DNA from: Rhodospirillaceae bacterium
Lineage (GTDB): Bacteria > Pseudomonadota > Alphaproteobacteria > Dongiales > Dongiaceae
NCBI GenBank assembly: GCA_016712715.1
Contig: JADJQM010000001.1
Location: forward strand, 620,001-684,000
Length of the DNA: 64,000 nt
Direction: 5' to 3'
Notes under the pieces: generated by a model
The model's database searches: none
What the model was told of the DNA's origin: nothing
What the model saw: the letters and a program-made list of their open reading frames with translations, nothing else
Part shown: positions 1-9,046 of the stretch, piece by piece
Layout of the letters: each line of letters begins with the position of its first letter
How positions within the stretch are numbered: position 1 is the first letter of the stretch
Made by a program: the position numbers and the translations under genes

Positions 1-229
1 AGACAACGGCGAGCACTGTTCCGTCACCGCCGCTGATGACAAGATGCGTGACCTCGGCAGCCGCCATCTGGGCAAGGCAAGTAGTGAGTTCCTGAATGTG
101 GTGAAAGCTGCAATGGAGGATCTGGGGATGCTCGGCCAGCAACGCATGAATTTCCCGCATCGACATCTTGTTGCGCTTACTATGCGCATTGCTGATGACG
201 CCGATACGCACCATGCTTGTCTGCGCCAT
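1..229 (-). CDS. Diacylglycerol kinase-family lipid kinase, N-terminal part (cut by window edge)
   Basis: The first 76 residues are visible, reading leftward from an ATG at 229. They contain the start of a DagK/NAD-kinase-like fold: a beta strand with GVISNAHSKRNK near residue 10, then the nucleotide-binding signature VISGGDGTVLAVV near residues 64-76. The family phosphorylates lipid hydroxyls such as diacylglycerol, sphingoid bases or ceramide. The start lies 2 bp after the stop of the upstream CDP-alcohol phosphatidyltransferase, so the two are probably translationally coupled. In this context a ceramide or other lipid kinase is plausible, but substrate cannot be read from this fragment. 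The catalytic remainder lies outside the window. Confidence 0.8.
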   Translation of the reverse strand, partial: MAQTSMVRIGVISNAHSKRNKMSMREIHALLAEHPQILHCSFHHIQELTTCLAQMAAAEVTHLVISGGDGTVLAVV

Positions 230-231
230 GC

Positions 232-1353
232 TTAAGCGGCCTCGGTCAGCCAGGATTGCAGGCGGACACCACGTGCTCGCGCCACAAAGGCCTGTGCGAT
301 CCGCGCGCAATGGAAGGCAAAGGAGATGATTGTCCACCAGGCGACAACTTCAAACCCGGTACCTGGCGCGCCGAGAATGACAGCGGCACTGAGGATCAAT
401 AGGTTGGGATTGCGTCGCGCCGTGATCTGGCGAAATGCGGAATCCAGCGGCCGCCAGATATGCATCTCGATGCCGAACTGCCAGATAAAGAGCCCCTCCT
501 GGCCCCGGCCCAGAATGTAGCCGGCGATGATCACCCAGAACGTCCAGGGTGCAACCGCCGCCGCGCCACCCAATCCCACATACCAGGCCCAGTACCAGAA
601 GGGCGGATGCACGAGATCGGTGCCATGATCGAAGACATTGCCCCATTTGCTCGACGTCAACGTCACGCGAGCGAGCTTGCCGTCCACGGTGTCGAGAAAG
701 CACATGGCCCAGGCGGCGACAAGTCCGGCGCCGAAGGCGCCAATTGCGAACCACCAGGTAGCGAGCAGAACGCAGATGAAACTGAGCAGCGTCACCATGT
801 TGGGCGATATGCCGAAGCGTGCACAGAAACGCGTCACATAGAGGGCAGGCACCGGCCAGACATGCTTGGTCACCACGTCGGTGACGCCCTTGTAGGATTC
901 CATATACATGCGACGTTCGATCTCGGGCGTGGCAAGCTTCCCGAGTTCGTACAGGTAGGGTGCACCCTTGCGCCGAAGCGCCTTGTTGTAGTTGCTGGCA
1001 AGGCCCGCTGCATCGAGCACCGTAAGCCCGGGCGGCAGTAGGCGCGGATCGCCAGCGTCGATCGCCGCCTGCAGGCCGGGCAGCAAGGTGGGATCGTCGG
1101 CGTGACCGGCCATGGGTTGGCCCGCCGCATTGACCAGGACCTTGCCCGGTTGCTGCAGCAACGCCCTGACCAGGGCCTCGTCAAAAATGGCATCGGCGCG
1201 AAAGACCAGGCCCGCAGACTCGTCTTTGTCGGCAGCCGCGATGGCGCGCGCCAACGCGCGCTCCAGTCGCTGTCGCGGGGTGAGCCCCCAGACAATCGCA
1301 GCCGACTCGTTGACAAAGATCGGCCCCTGCCTTCTATCTGATTGAATTATCAT
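232..1353 (-). CDS. CDP-alcohol phosphatidyltransferase with extra N-terminal domain (copy 1)
   Basis: A 373-residue integral membrane enzyme expected to transfer a phospho-alcohol between a CDP-activated donor and an acceptor during phospholipid head-group synthesis. The family signature DxxDGxxARx8GxxxDxxxD is complete at about residues 218-243 (DTVDGKLAR, then GNVFDHGTD), followed by hydrophobic segments. Residues 1 to about 140 are a soluble extension not found in ordinary PgsA or PssA, which are near 200 residues. A paralogue with the same organisation lies at 4849-6078. It is followed 2 bp later by the lipid kinase and is divergent from the phosphoesterase gene at 1538. Head-group identity is unknown. 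Confidence 0.85.
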   Translation of the reverse strand: MIIQSDRRQGPIFVNESAAIVWGLTPRQRLERALARAIAAADKDESAGLVFRADAIFDEALVRALLQQPGKVLVNAAGQPMAGHADDPTLLPGLQAAIDAGDPRLLPPGLTVLDAAGLASNYNKALRRKGAPYLYELGKLATPEIERRMYMESYKGVTDVVTKHVWPVPALYVTRFCARFGISPNMVTLLSFICVLLATWWFAIGAFGAGLVAAWAMCFLDTVDGKLARVTLTSSKWGNVFDHGTDLVHPPFWYWAWYVGLGGAAAVAPWTFWVIIAGYILGRGQEGLFIWQFGIEMHIWRPLDSAFRQITARRNPNLLILSAAVILGAPGTGFEVVAWWTIISFAFHCARIAQAFVARARGVRLQSWLTEAA

Positions 1354-1537
1354 GTATTTTTATCAATAACCGCGACATTCAACGGCTTTGTTAGACCCGA
1401 TTGGGGCACGGCGTCCACCCAAATCGCCAAACCAATGAAAAGGGTGTTAGAAGCTTGACCAAGCGAGATAATCGGCCCAGATAAGGCACCCCCAGATCAG
1501 GCGCCAGGACCGCGGTGTCTAAGACGAGGATTTTAGC
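1354..1537. promoter_or_regulatory. Divergent intergenic region between the two arms of the lipid locus
   Basis: This 184-bp gap separates the leftward phosphatidyltransferase/kinase operon from the rightward phosphoesterase-lpt operon, so it must hold both promoters. It is AT-richer next to 1353. The rightward gene has a purine-rich ribosome-binding stretch (acgagga, about 1523-1530) before its GTG start. I could not pick convincing -35/-10 boxes. Confidence 0.4.
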
Positions 1538-2503
1538 GTGACCGGCTACACATTGGCGCATTTCAGCGATCCGCATCTTGGCCCACTACCTGCCGCTGGG
1601 TGGCGGGAAATGGTCAACAAGCGCCTATCCGGCTTCTTCTCCTGGTCTCGCAATCGAGTGCATATCCATAAACCGGCCGTCCTGAAACTGCTCGTCGATG
1701 ATCTCCGGGCTCAGGCGCCAGACCACATCACGATCACCGGCGACCTTGTGAATATCTCGCTGCCGGCGGAATTTGCAGCGGCAGCGGATTGGCTGAAAAC
1801 AGTCGGCAATTCGGACAACGTCACGATTATCCCAGGCAATCACGACGCCTACGTTGATATGCCCTTTGCACAGTCCCTGGCGAAGTGGGCCGATTACATG
1901 AAGGGCGTGCGTGGACTGGATGCGGCAGAAACACCACCAACTGCCCATGACGACTTTCCTTTCATCCGCCGCCTCGGACCGATTGCCCTCATTGGCACTT
2001 CGACTGCTGTTCCAATGCCGCCCTTTATCGCCGCCGGTCGGCTTGGACCGAACCAGTTGGGCCGCCTGCGCGACCAACTGAAGCGTTTAGGGGCGGAAGG
2101 GGTGTTTCGCATCGTGTTGATTCACCACCCGCCCTTCGGTGGAGGTGCCTATAAGCGGAAGTCCCTCCTGGATGCCGCGTCCTTTCAGGATGTACTGGCC
2201 GAAGCTGGTGCGGAACTGGTGCTCCACGGCCACACCCATGTGTCGGGGCTTGGCCGCATTCCCACGAAGCAGGGACCTATTCCTGTCATTGGCGTGCCGT
2301 CAGCATCGGCGATCGCCGCCGGCCACAAGGATCCATCGCGCTATCATCTCTATCGAATCAGACGCCTGACGGATTCCTGGCAACTTGATATCGACATTCG
2401 CGGCCTCAATCCTCAACAGGACGCCTTTGAACCCCAAGGCAGTATGGCGCTGACGATTCCCCTGATATCATCCCGGCCGGTGCCAGCAGAGGCTGCCGCC
2501 TGA
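1538..2503 (+). CDS. Calcineurin-like metallophosphoesterase
   Basis: A 321-residue phosphoesterase with the full dinuclear-metal signature in order: HFSDPHLG near residue 8, ITGDLVN near 67, IPGNHDAY near 98, LIHHPP near 195 and LHGHTHVSG near 230. No signal peptide is evident, so the enzyme is probably cytoplasmic. Family members hydrolyse phosphomonoesters or diesters, including UDP-diacylglucosamine (LpxH) and phospholipid head-group phosphates. It opens the rightward operon that continues into lptF and lptG (45-bp gap). The start is the GTG at 1538, preceded by a purine-rich site. An inferred role is removal of a phosphate from a lipid or CDP-lipid intermediate of this locus. Confidence 0.85.
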   Translation: MTGYTLAHFSDPHLGPLPAAGWREMVNKRLSGFFSWSRNRVHIHKPAVLKLLVDDLRAQAPDHITITGDLVNISLPAEFAAAADWLKTVGNSDNVTIIPGNHDAYVDMPFAQSLAKWADYMKGVRGLDAAETPPTAHDDFPFIRRLGPIALIGTSTAVPMPPFIAAGRLGPNQLGRLRDQLKRLGAEGVFRIVLIHHPPFGGGAYKRKSLLDAASFQDVLAEAGAELVLHGHTHVSGLGRIPTKQGPIPVIGVPSASAIAAGHKDPSRYHLYRIRRLTDSWQLDIDIRGLNPQQDAFEPQGSMALTIPLISSRPVPAEAAA

Positions 2504-2547
2504 TGCTTACCCGCGCCGCGTCCATGGTTTGAGGCAACCGCCCTTTC

Positions 2548-3757
2548 ATGAAGTTTCTCCGTATCGATCTCTACATCCTGAAACGCGTCGCCTTGCCGCT
2601 CGCTGCGACTGTCGGCATTGCCATGGCAGCGCTGTTGCTGGAGCGGCTGATCCGACTCCTCGATCTCTTTGCCAATCGTGGCGGGCCGATGAACATCGTG
2701 CTCAAGATGCTTGCCAATCTTGTGCCGCACTATCTCGGGATTGCCGTGCCGGCCGCCCTCTTCGTCGGCGTTCTATATGCCAGCATGCGCCTGTCGTCGG
2801 ACAGCGAACTCGACGCTATGCGGGCCAGCGGCTTGTCGTTGCGGCGCCTGATGGCGCCGATCCTCGCCTTGTCTGTGGTACTGGTAATCGTCAGTGGGTA
2901 TCTCATCGGATTCCTGCAGCCTTACACCCGCTTTGGCTACCGCGCCCTCGTACATCTCGTCGTCGAGACTGCATGGGATTCCGCGATCGAGCGAGGCGCA
3001 TTCTTTACTGGCTTTGGCGACAAGACCATCCTGATCGGCGACATCTCAAAGGGCGGCAGGCTCTTGTCGCAGATCTTCGTCAAGGAGGTGGATCAGAATG
3101 GCCAGGATATCGTGACCACGGCGGAGACCGGTCAACTGGATCGGGATCGCGACATGACGCTCGTCCTCACACTTTACAACGGCGTCCGTACCGAGGTGGC
3201 TCCCGGTACTACCCAGGCCAAAGCCGTTGAGTTCACCGAACTCAAGCTACCGATGGAATCCGTCGAAGCCGAGCCCTTTCCGAAATCGTGGCGAGCGCGA
3301 AAGTGAGCTCGATTTCTTCGAATTGATCGGCGCCTACTTCAATACGCCGCCAACTTTAAGTATCGAGGACGTCAAGGCCGAGCTGAACAGCCGCCTGGTG
3401 CGCACAATTTCGATCATCTTCTTGCCGCTCCTCGCCATGCCGATCGGGGTCTCGTCACGACGCACGTCGAAGGGCGTCCGTCTACTTGTTGGCATCCTGT
3501 TTCTGGTGGCCTATTTCCAGATTCTGCAGTTCGGACGCGATGCGGTCGGCAGCGCCATTCTTGGTCCGCTCGTCGCTCTTTGGTTTCCTTTCGCAATATT
3601 TGGCGGCATCAGTCTGTGGCTGTTCCACCTTGCCAGTTCCAGGCCCGGGGCCGATCCACTGGCCCATGTCTTTGAATCAATTTCTGACAGTTCCGATTGG
3701 ATCGTACGCAAGATTCGCAGCCTCTTGCCCAAGCGCGGCCGGGAGATTGCTGAATGA
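2548..3757 (+). pseudogene. lptF: lptF-type LPS/lipid export permease, apparent +1 frameshift
   Basis: LptF and LptG form the membrane part of the ABC machine that lifts LPS out of the inner membrane. The first part (2548 to about 3276) has the N-terminal amphipathic and TM segments (IDLYILKRVALPLAATVG) and the periplasmic domain. Frame 1 then stops at 3306, while the rest (DFFELIGAYFNTPP, then the last three TM helices) continues in the next frame to 3757. Reading CC instead of CCC at 3274-3276 restores a continuous protein of about 400 residues (EPF-RNRGERESELDFF), a normal length for LptF. The last codons overlap the lptG start (ATGA). An assembly indel is more likely than loss. Confidence 0.8.
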
Positions 3758-4845
3758 GTACCTTCAGCCGCTATGTCTTGAGGAGCTTTCTGTGGCAGTT
3801 CATGCTGCTCCTCATCGGGTTTACCGCCCTGCTGCAATTATTCGACCTGCTCAACAACAGTGCGGAGATTCTGCAGGACCATCTTGGCGATATCAGCGCG
3901 GTCGGCGAATACGCGCTTCTGCGCCTGCCGGAAATTGCTTCCTTCCTCGTCCCATTCGCCGTGTTGATGGGCGCCCTCATCACTTTGGGAAAGATGGAGC
4001 GCAACAATGAGATCATGGCGTATAAGGCCGCTGGCGCGCCTTACTTCACGGTACTCTGGGCCTTTCTGCCTGCTGTGGGCATTGTCGCCGTCCTGCACTT
4101 CTTCCTTGCCGATCGCATTGTACCCATTTCGATTCAGACCCTGATCGCGCGCGACCTTTTGACCGAGCGCAGCAAGTCGAAGAACGAAGCAAAAGATGAT
4201 CCCCTCTTCGTCCAGGAAGGCAACAGAGTGGTCGAAGCAGGCGCTGTCGGTCAGGATGGTTCCGTGCTCAGCCATTTGCGCGTCTACGAGCGCGACGAAA
4301 CCGGCAAGGTCACCAGGCAGATCTTTGCCAATGATGCGCATTTTGACCCCCAGCACGAACTCTGGCGTCTCAGCGATGTCTGGACCACGACCCTGCCTAA
4401 GGGCGGCGCAGCGCACACCGAGCATGTCGATAGACTGGATTGGCCGAGCCGCCTGACGCCTGCCGAGTTCTCCGATCTTGTCGAAAAGCCGCAGGCGATG
4501 ACATTCGAGAAGATCTACGGCTTCACTTCATCGACGCAGGTCGGCGTGCGGCCGACATATTTTTATAACACCTGGCTGCAGAAACGCATTGCCTTGCCGG
4601 TGAGTTCGATCCTCATGATCCTGCTCGCGGCGCCGGTCGCGCATTCGCTGCATCGGCGCGAACGCGGCCTCGCTGCTGGCATGACGGTGGGCTTTGGTCT
4701 CGGATTCCTCTATTTTCTGACCGACGGTATTGTGCTGTCCCTGGGTGAATCCGGCGCCGTCCCGCCCTTCCTTGCGGCGTGGCTGCCGATCCTGCTCTTT
4801 GCCGCCATTGGCGGTGCCTGGCTGATCAAGCAAGAAGGCTATTGA
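3754..4845 (+). CDS. lptG: LptG-type LPS/lipid export permease
   Basis: A 363-residue YjgP/YjgQ-family permease with three N-terminal TM segments (first within residues 10-32), a periplasmic beta-jellyroll region (about 110-265) and three C-terminal TM segments. It pairs with LptF and the ATPase LptB, neither LptB nor LptC being in this window. It overlaps lptF by 4 bp and is followed 3 bp later by the second phosphatidyltransferase, so all are likely co-transcribed. Being embedded among lipid head-group genes instead of standing with lptD/surA suggests a possible dedicated paralogue for another envelope lipid. That is inference. It could equally be the ordinary LPS exporter. Confidence 0.85.
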   Translation: MSTFSRYVLRSFLWQFMLLLIGFTALLQLFDLLNNSAEILQDHLGDISAVGEYALLRLPEIASFLVPFAVLMGALITLGKMERNNEIMAYKAAGAPYFTVLWAFLPAVGIVAVLHFFLADRIVPISIQTLIARDLLTERSKSKNEAKDDPLFVQEGNRVVEAGAVGQDGSVLSHLRVYERDETGKVTRQIFANDAHFDPQHELWRLSDVWTTTLPKGGAAHTEHVDRLDWPSRLTPAEFSDLVEKPQAMTFEKIYGFTSSTQVGVRPTYFYNTWLQKRIALPVSSILMILLAAPVAHSLHRRERGLAAGMTVGFGLGFLYFLTDGIVLSLGESGAVPPFLAAWLPILLFAAIGGAWLIKQEGY

Positions 4846-4848
4846 GCC

Positions 4849-6078
4849 ATGAAGCTGTGGATCGATGCCGGGCGCATGAGCGCCGAGCGCGTCTTTGGCA
4901 TGGATCTGATCGAGCGCCACCTGAAGGCAGCGCGCCACCAGAAGCTTCAGCTTAGCGAGGTCATTGTTGATGTCGGTGCGGGAGTTGCTTAGCAATGGGC
5001 GAATGAGCCGCGTCTCGGCTGTCCGGTTCGCGTCGAAAGCGGCCCTGGAAACACTGGCGATCGGCTGAAACGCGCCTTGGCGGCTGGTGAAGCCTTGCTG
5101 GTGACCGACGCCGCCAGCCTCGCCGACGCTCGTCTATTTAGCTACCTCGCAGACCGGGAAGGGAGCTGCGCCATTCGTGCCAACAAGGCAGCGATCGGGC
5201 GCGTCGCACCGGCAGATGTTGAAAAGATCCTCTCGGCACCAACGCTCGATGCTGCCATTGGCCATCTTGACGAAGTGACGCAGGAGCAATTTCCATCCTT
5301 CGTTGCCAAGTTGCGGCGCGACCTCCCCTTTTACCTCTTCTCCGTGACCAACTCGGCGGAGCGCAAGACGGTCGAACGCTTTCTCTTCTGGTCCAACTAC
5401 AAGGGTTCTACGGACTTCTTCACAAAATACGTCTATCCGCCGCTGGTCTGGGCGATGGTGCCGCCACTGGCGCGGGCGCGCGTCCACCCCAACACGGTAA
5501 CGATCATCAGCATCATTCTTACCGTGCTGGCCGTTCCCCTGTTCGCCACCGGCCATTTCTGGTGGGGCTTCGCCTGCGCCTATGGCATGAGCGTGCTGGA
5601 TTCGGTCGATGGCAAGCTTGCGCGGCTGACATTCACGGACTCCGCCATAGGCAACGTCCTGGATCACGGGCTCGATATCGTGCACCCGCCGTTCTGGTAT
5701 TTCGGCTGGGCAATCGGGCTCATCGGTGGTTGGACGGCCACCGATTTTGCCCAGCCCTTGTGGCAAGCTGCCTGGATCTTGATGGGCCTCTATGTCCTCG
5801 ACAGGCTCATCCTGGCCATCTACCGCGCCAAGTTTAAGCGCGGCCTCCATACCCACGCGGCGATGGATGCCTTCGTGCGCACCTTCATATCTCGCCGCAA
5901 CATAAATCTTCCCTTGTTTACAGTGGCTTATGCCGTGAACTGGGGGGTTGAGGCGTTTTACGCCGTTGTGTTGTGGCAGGCCCTGACCTGCGCCTATCAT
6001 GGCCTTCGGACGGTCTGGATCCTGCTCATCGAGCGACCCGCGACCGAGCCGCGCAGGGCCATCGATCGCTTGCCCTAA
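4849..6078 (+). pseudogene. CDP-alcohol phosphatidyltransferase copy 2, interrupted by one in-frame amber codon
   Basis: Starting at ATG 4849, 3 bp after lptG, the frame encodes MKLWIDAGRMSAERVFGMDL and continues to a TAG at 4990-4992. The same frame then stays open to 6078. The C-terminal part carries the complete catalytic signature (DSVDGKLAR, then GNVLDHGLD) and TM segments ending at IERPATEPRRAIDRLP. The region around the TAG (IVDVGAGVA, then QWANEPRLG) looks like one continuous N-terminal domain, as in copy 1. So the gene is either truncated by a single substitution, misread, or translated from an internal start such as TTG 5077. It probably acts on a lipid head group. Confidence 0.75.
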
Positions 6079-6147
6079 TACCTTGATCCGACTAGATTAC
6101 CGGCGTCCTAAACAGCATTCATCACCCCAGGTAGCGAGTCGCCCGCA

Positions 6148-6936
6148 ATGATCCGTTTCGGCTTTTGGAAAGACCGGACCCACAATCTGTCGCGCATGTC
6201 GATGAAAGACCTGGTGTTGGCGTTTGCCACCTACCCGTCCGTTCACGCCTATTTTGGCCTGGCGGCGATCAGTTTCTATTTCGTCATCCGCTGGTACGTC
6301 GTTTTGATGCCGCTGCTGGTCGCAATCGCCTTGTCGATCGTGATCTATCCCCTGGTCTGGTACGTGCTGCACCGCTGGGTCCTGCACAGCCAGTTTCTCT
6401 ATAAATCACCGCTGACCGCCAAGGTGTGGAAGCGCATCCATTTCGACCATCACCAGGATCCGCATAACCTCGTCGTGCTGTTCGGCGCGCTCTACACCAC
6501 CATTCCGACCATCGCCATCGTCACCATGCCGATTGGCTATGCCGTCGGTGGACCCGCCGGGGCAGCGATGGCCTTTGCCACTGGTCTGCTCACCACCTGT
6601 TTCTACGAATTCTCGCATTGTGTGCAACATCTCAACACGGCGCCGAAGACCAAGTTCATGAAGCGCATAAAGCAGCTTCACATGTGGCACCATTTTCACA
6701 ATGAACAGGGCAATTTCGGCATCACCAATTTTCTGTGGGATCGCCTGGGCCATACGTATTACGCCAAGGCGAGCGCCGTGCCGAAGAGCCCCACTGTGTT
6801 CAACATCGGCTACACTGCAGAGATGGCCGAGCGCTACCCCTGGGTCGCGCAAATGTCCAACAACACACGCGGCGACGGCAATCCGCGCCGCTTCCGCACC
6901 GAGCCCGGCACCGCGGATAGCGGCCCCGCCGAATAA
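6148..6936 (+). CDS. Fatty acid hydroxylase / sterol desaturase superfamily membrane di-iron enzyme
   Basis: A 262-residue integral membrane protein with the histidine clusters that bind the di-iron centre: HRWVLH at about residue 75, HFDHHQDPH at about 98, HCVQHLN at about 156, and HMWHHFHNEQGNFG near 177. Several hydrophobic segments lie before and between these. The superfamily hydroxylates or desaturates acyl chains, sphingoid bases, sterols and carotenoids. Located between a CDP-alcohol phosphatidyltransferase and a GNAT acyltransferase, it is a good candidate for hydroxylating the long-chain base or acyl group of the lipid made by this locus. The substrate is inferred from neighbours only. 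Confidence 0.85.
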   Translation: MIRFGFWKDRTHNLSRMSMKDLVLAFATYPSVHAYFGLAAISFYFVIRWYVVLMPLLVAIALSIVIYPLVWYVLHRWVLHSQFLYKSPLTAKVWKRIHFDHHQDPHNLVVLFGALYTTIPTIAIVTMPIGYAVGGPAGAAMAFATGLLTTCFYEFSHCVQHLNTAPKTKFMKRIKQLHMWHHFHNEQGNFGITNFLWDRLGHTYYAKASAVPKSPTVFNIGYTAEMAERYPWVAQMSNNTRGDGNPRRFRTEPGTADSGPAE

Positions 6937-6974
6937 CTCCGCCGCTTGAATATCTTTCCAGAGGGCAGACGACC

Positions 6975-8111
6975 ATGGCGGCGATTGATGTCGTGCCGGT
7001 TACCGACAAGGTTGGGGTGAAGGAGTTCATAGCGCTCCCCAAGCGACTCTATCGCGGCCACAAGGGTTATGTGGCGCCACTCGACATGGAGCGCGGCGAA
7101 GTCCTCTCACCCGAGAAGAACCCTTATTTCACCCACGCCAAAGCGCAGCTGTTTCTGGCCAGGCGGGACGGGAGAATCGTCGGCCGCATTTCGGCCCAGA
7201 TCTGTGAACTGGAACAGAAACTCCGACCCGGGACCGGTCATTTCGGCTGGCTCGACGCCGAGGATGATCCGGCCATCTACCAAGCGCTGGTCAAGGCCGC
7301 CGCTGATTGGCTGCGGGCACAGGGCTCCACCCGCATGGTTGGACCATTGAGTTTTTCCAGCAACGAAGAGACTGGCCTGCTGGTCGATGGGTTCGACAGC
7401 CTGCCTATGCTGATGATGCCCTACCATGCCCCCTATGCCGGCAAGAACGTCGAGGCTGCCGGCCTCACTCGACTAAAGGATTTGATCGCCTACGACCTCG
7501 ACAAGGGCGATTACAAGCCGGTTGGATCGACGCGCATGCTGGAAAAGCTCCAGGCCGACGGCACCATCCGGATGCGCGGGCTGGACATGAAGAACTACAC
7601 CCGGGACCTCAGTGTGATCCTGGATATTTTCAATGATGCCTGGGCGGACAATTGGGGCATGGTGCCATTCACGGCGACGGAGATCGCCGCCGCTGCCGCC
7701 TCGATGAAGCCGCTCATCGATCCCAACCTCGTTGTCATCGCCGAGGTGAAGGGTGAGCCTGCCGGCATGTTGGTCTGCCTGCCCAATCTCATGGAGGCGA
7801 TCCGCGATTTCAATGGCAGCCTGTTGCCCTTCAATGTCTTGAAATTGATCTGGCGGCTGAAGTTGAAGACGTTAAAGACCAGCCGCATTCCCTTGATGGG
7901 TATCCGCCGCAAGCATCATGGCTCGGTGCTGGGCGCTACCCTGCTGCCGCTGATGTTCGACCGCCTCAAGGAGCCATTCCTGAAACGCGGGCTGGAACGG
8001 GTCGAGATGTCCTGGATTCTCGAGGACAATTTGCCGATGCGGCGGGTCATCGAAGGCGTCGGCGGCAAGGTCTACAAGACCTATCGCCTCTACGAAACAA
8101 CGCTGAGCTGA
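6975..8111 (+). CDS. GNAT-fold N-acyltransferase, candidate bacterial ceramide synthase
   Basis: A 378-residue protein of the long GNAT-type family often mislabelled dATP pyrophosphohydrolase. An N-terminal segment (FIALPKRLYRGHKGYVAPL, residues 18-36) is followed by a GNAT-like domain (LFLARRDGRIVGRISAQI near 60-77). A second acetyltransferase-like half ends with the typical WILEDNLPMRRVIEGVGGK near residue 350. From memory, the Caulobacter bacterial ceramide synthase belongs to this kind of GNAT acyltransferase and sits in a similar lipid cluster. The assignment to ceramide formation is therefore inference from family and context. It overlaps the nucleotidyltransferase start by one base (TGATG), indicating coupling. 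Confidence 0.7.
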   Translation: MAAIDVVPVTDKVGVKEFIALPKRLYRGHKGYVAPLDMERGEVLSPEKNPYFTHAKAQLFLARRDGRIVGRISAQICELEQKLRPGTGHFGWLDAEDDPAIYQALVKAAADWLRAQGSTRMVGPLSFSSNEETGLLVDGFDSLPMLMMPYHAPYAGKNVEAAGLTRLKDLIAYDLDKGDYKPVGSTRMLEKLQADGTIRMRGLDMKNYTRDLSVILDIFNDAWADNWGMVPFTATEIAAAAASMKPLIDPNLVVIAEVKGEPAGMLVCLPNLMEAIRDFNGSLLPFNVLKLIWRLKLKTLKTSRIPLMGIRRKHHGSVLGATLLPLMFDRLKEPFLKRGLERVEMSWILEDNLPMRRVIEGVGGKVYKTYRLYETTLS

Positions 8112-8903
8112 TGACACCGTTCAACGCCCTCATCCTGGCCGGTAACCGGCGCGAGGGCGATAGTGTCGCCGCCATGGCTGGTGTCAGCCATAAGGCGCTG
8201 GCCCCCATCAACGGCGTACCGATGCTCCTGCGACTCTATCGTACACTACGGGCATGCCCCGGCATTGCCGATGTCTATGTTTGCATCGATGACAGTGCAT
8301 TGCTCGACACCGTTCCGGACCTCGCGACCGCGCGCGAAGCTGGCCATTTGCGGATCGTGGCGCCTGCTGCCAGCCCGGCCGCCAGCTTGGGCCTGGCACT
8401 CGGCAGCATTGGGTTAGCGCGGCCGCTGCTGACGACGACGGCGGATCATCCGCTGCTGAGTGTGCCCATGGTGTCGCATATCCTGTCCCATTCGCCGGCG
8501 GATGCAGATCTCAGCGTGGGACTTGCCGAAGCTGACACCGTGATCGCCGCATATCCGGATGCAATACGGACCTTCTATCGGTTCAAGGGACGGCGCTTCA
8601 GCGGCTGCAATCTGTTCTACGCGCGCAACGAAAATGCCGGCAAGGTCGCGGCCTATTGGCAGCAGATGGAAAAGCACCGCAAGTCACCCTGGCGCCTGGT
8701 TTGGAGGATCGGTCCGATGGCGCTATTGCGCATGCTGCTGGGCCAACTCAGCTTGGACGATGCCTTTGCCCATCTCGCGCCTGACCGGCGCCCGCATCCA
8801 GCCCGTGCTCATGCCCTTTGCCGAGGCGCCGATCGATGTCGACAAGCCGGCCGACTATGAACTGGTGAGCGCCATCCTCCGCAACCGTGAAGGAAACGCC
8901 TGA
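8111..8903 (+). CDS. MobA-like nucleotidyltransferase, C-terminal frameshift
   Basis: An NTP-transferase fold protein beginning FNALILAGNRREGD, where the glycine-rich loop binds the nucleotide. It continues with HKALAPINGVPMLLRLYRTL (residues 27-46) and the TADHPLL metal-binding strand near residue 113. The original frame ends at 8860, but family-like sequence (RLTGARIQPVLMPFAEAPID, then VDKPADY) continues in the next frame to 8903. One extra base near 8771-8782 explains this, giving a protein of about 263 residues. The final VDKPADYELV motif is typical of the fold. Proposed role: making a CDP- or other NDP-activated head group for the phosphatidyltransferases. It could instead be a cofactor nucleotidyltransferase. 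Confidence 0.7.
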
Positions 8904-9046
8904 CCGTCGCCTTATGGCGCCAGACGAAATTCTCCTGCTGGCACCGGGTATTCAGAGCGCCTGCCCCCTTGGCTTTCCTATCCCATGCGTCCTAGATTGT
9001 CGCATATATGCCTGTGAAATCAGGCACATCGAGTCGGGAGCCTGTG

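Noticed and set aside
4849..4992. An independent 47-residue protein before the second phosphatidyltransferase
   Set aside because: The same frame continues past the TAG with matching domain sequence, so it is better explained as the N-terminus of the same gene.
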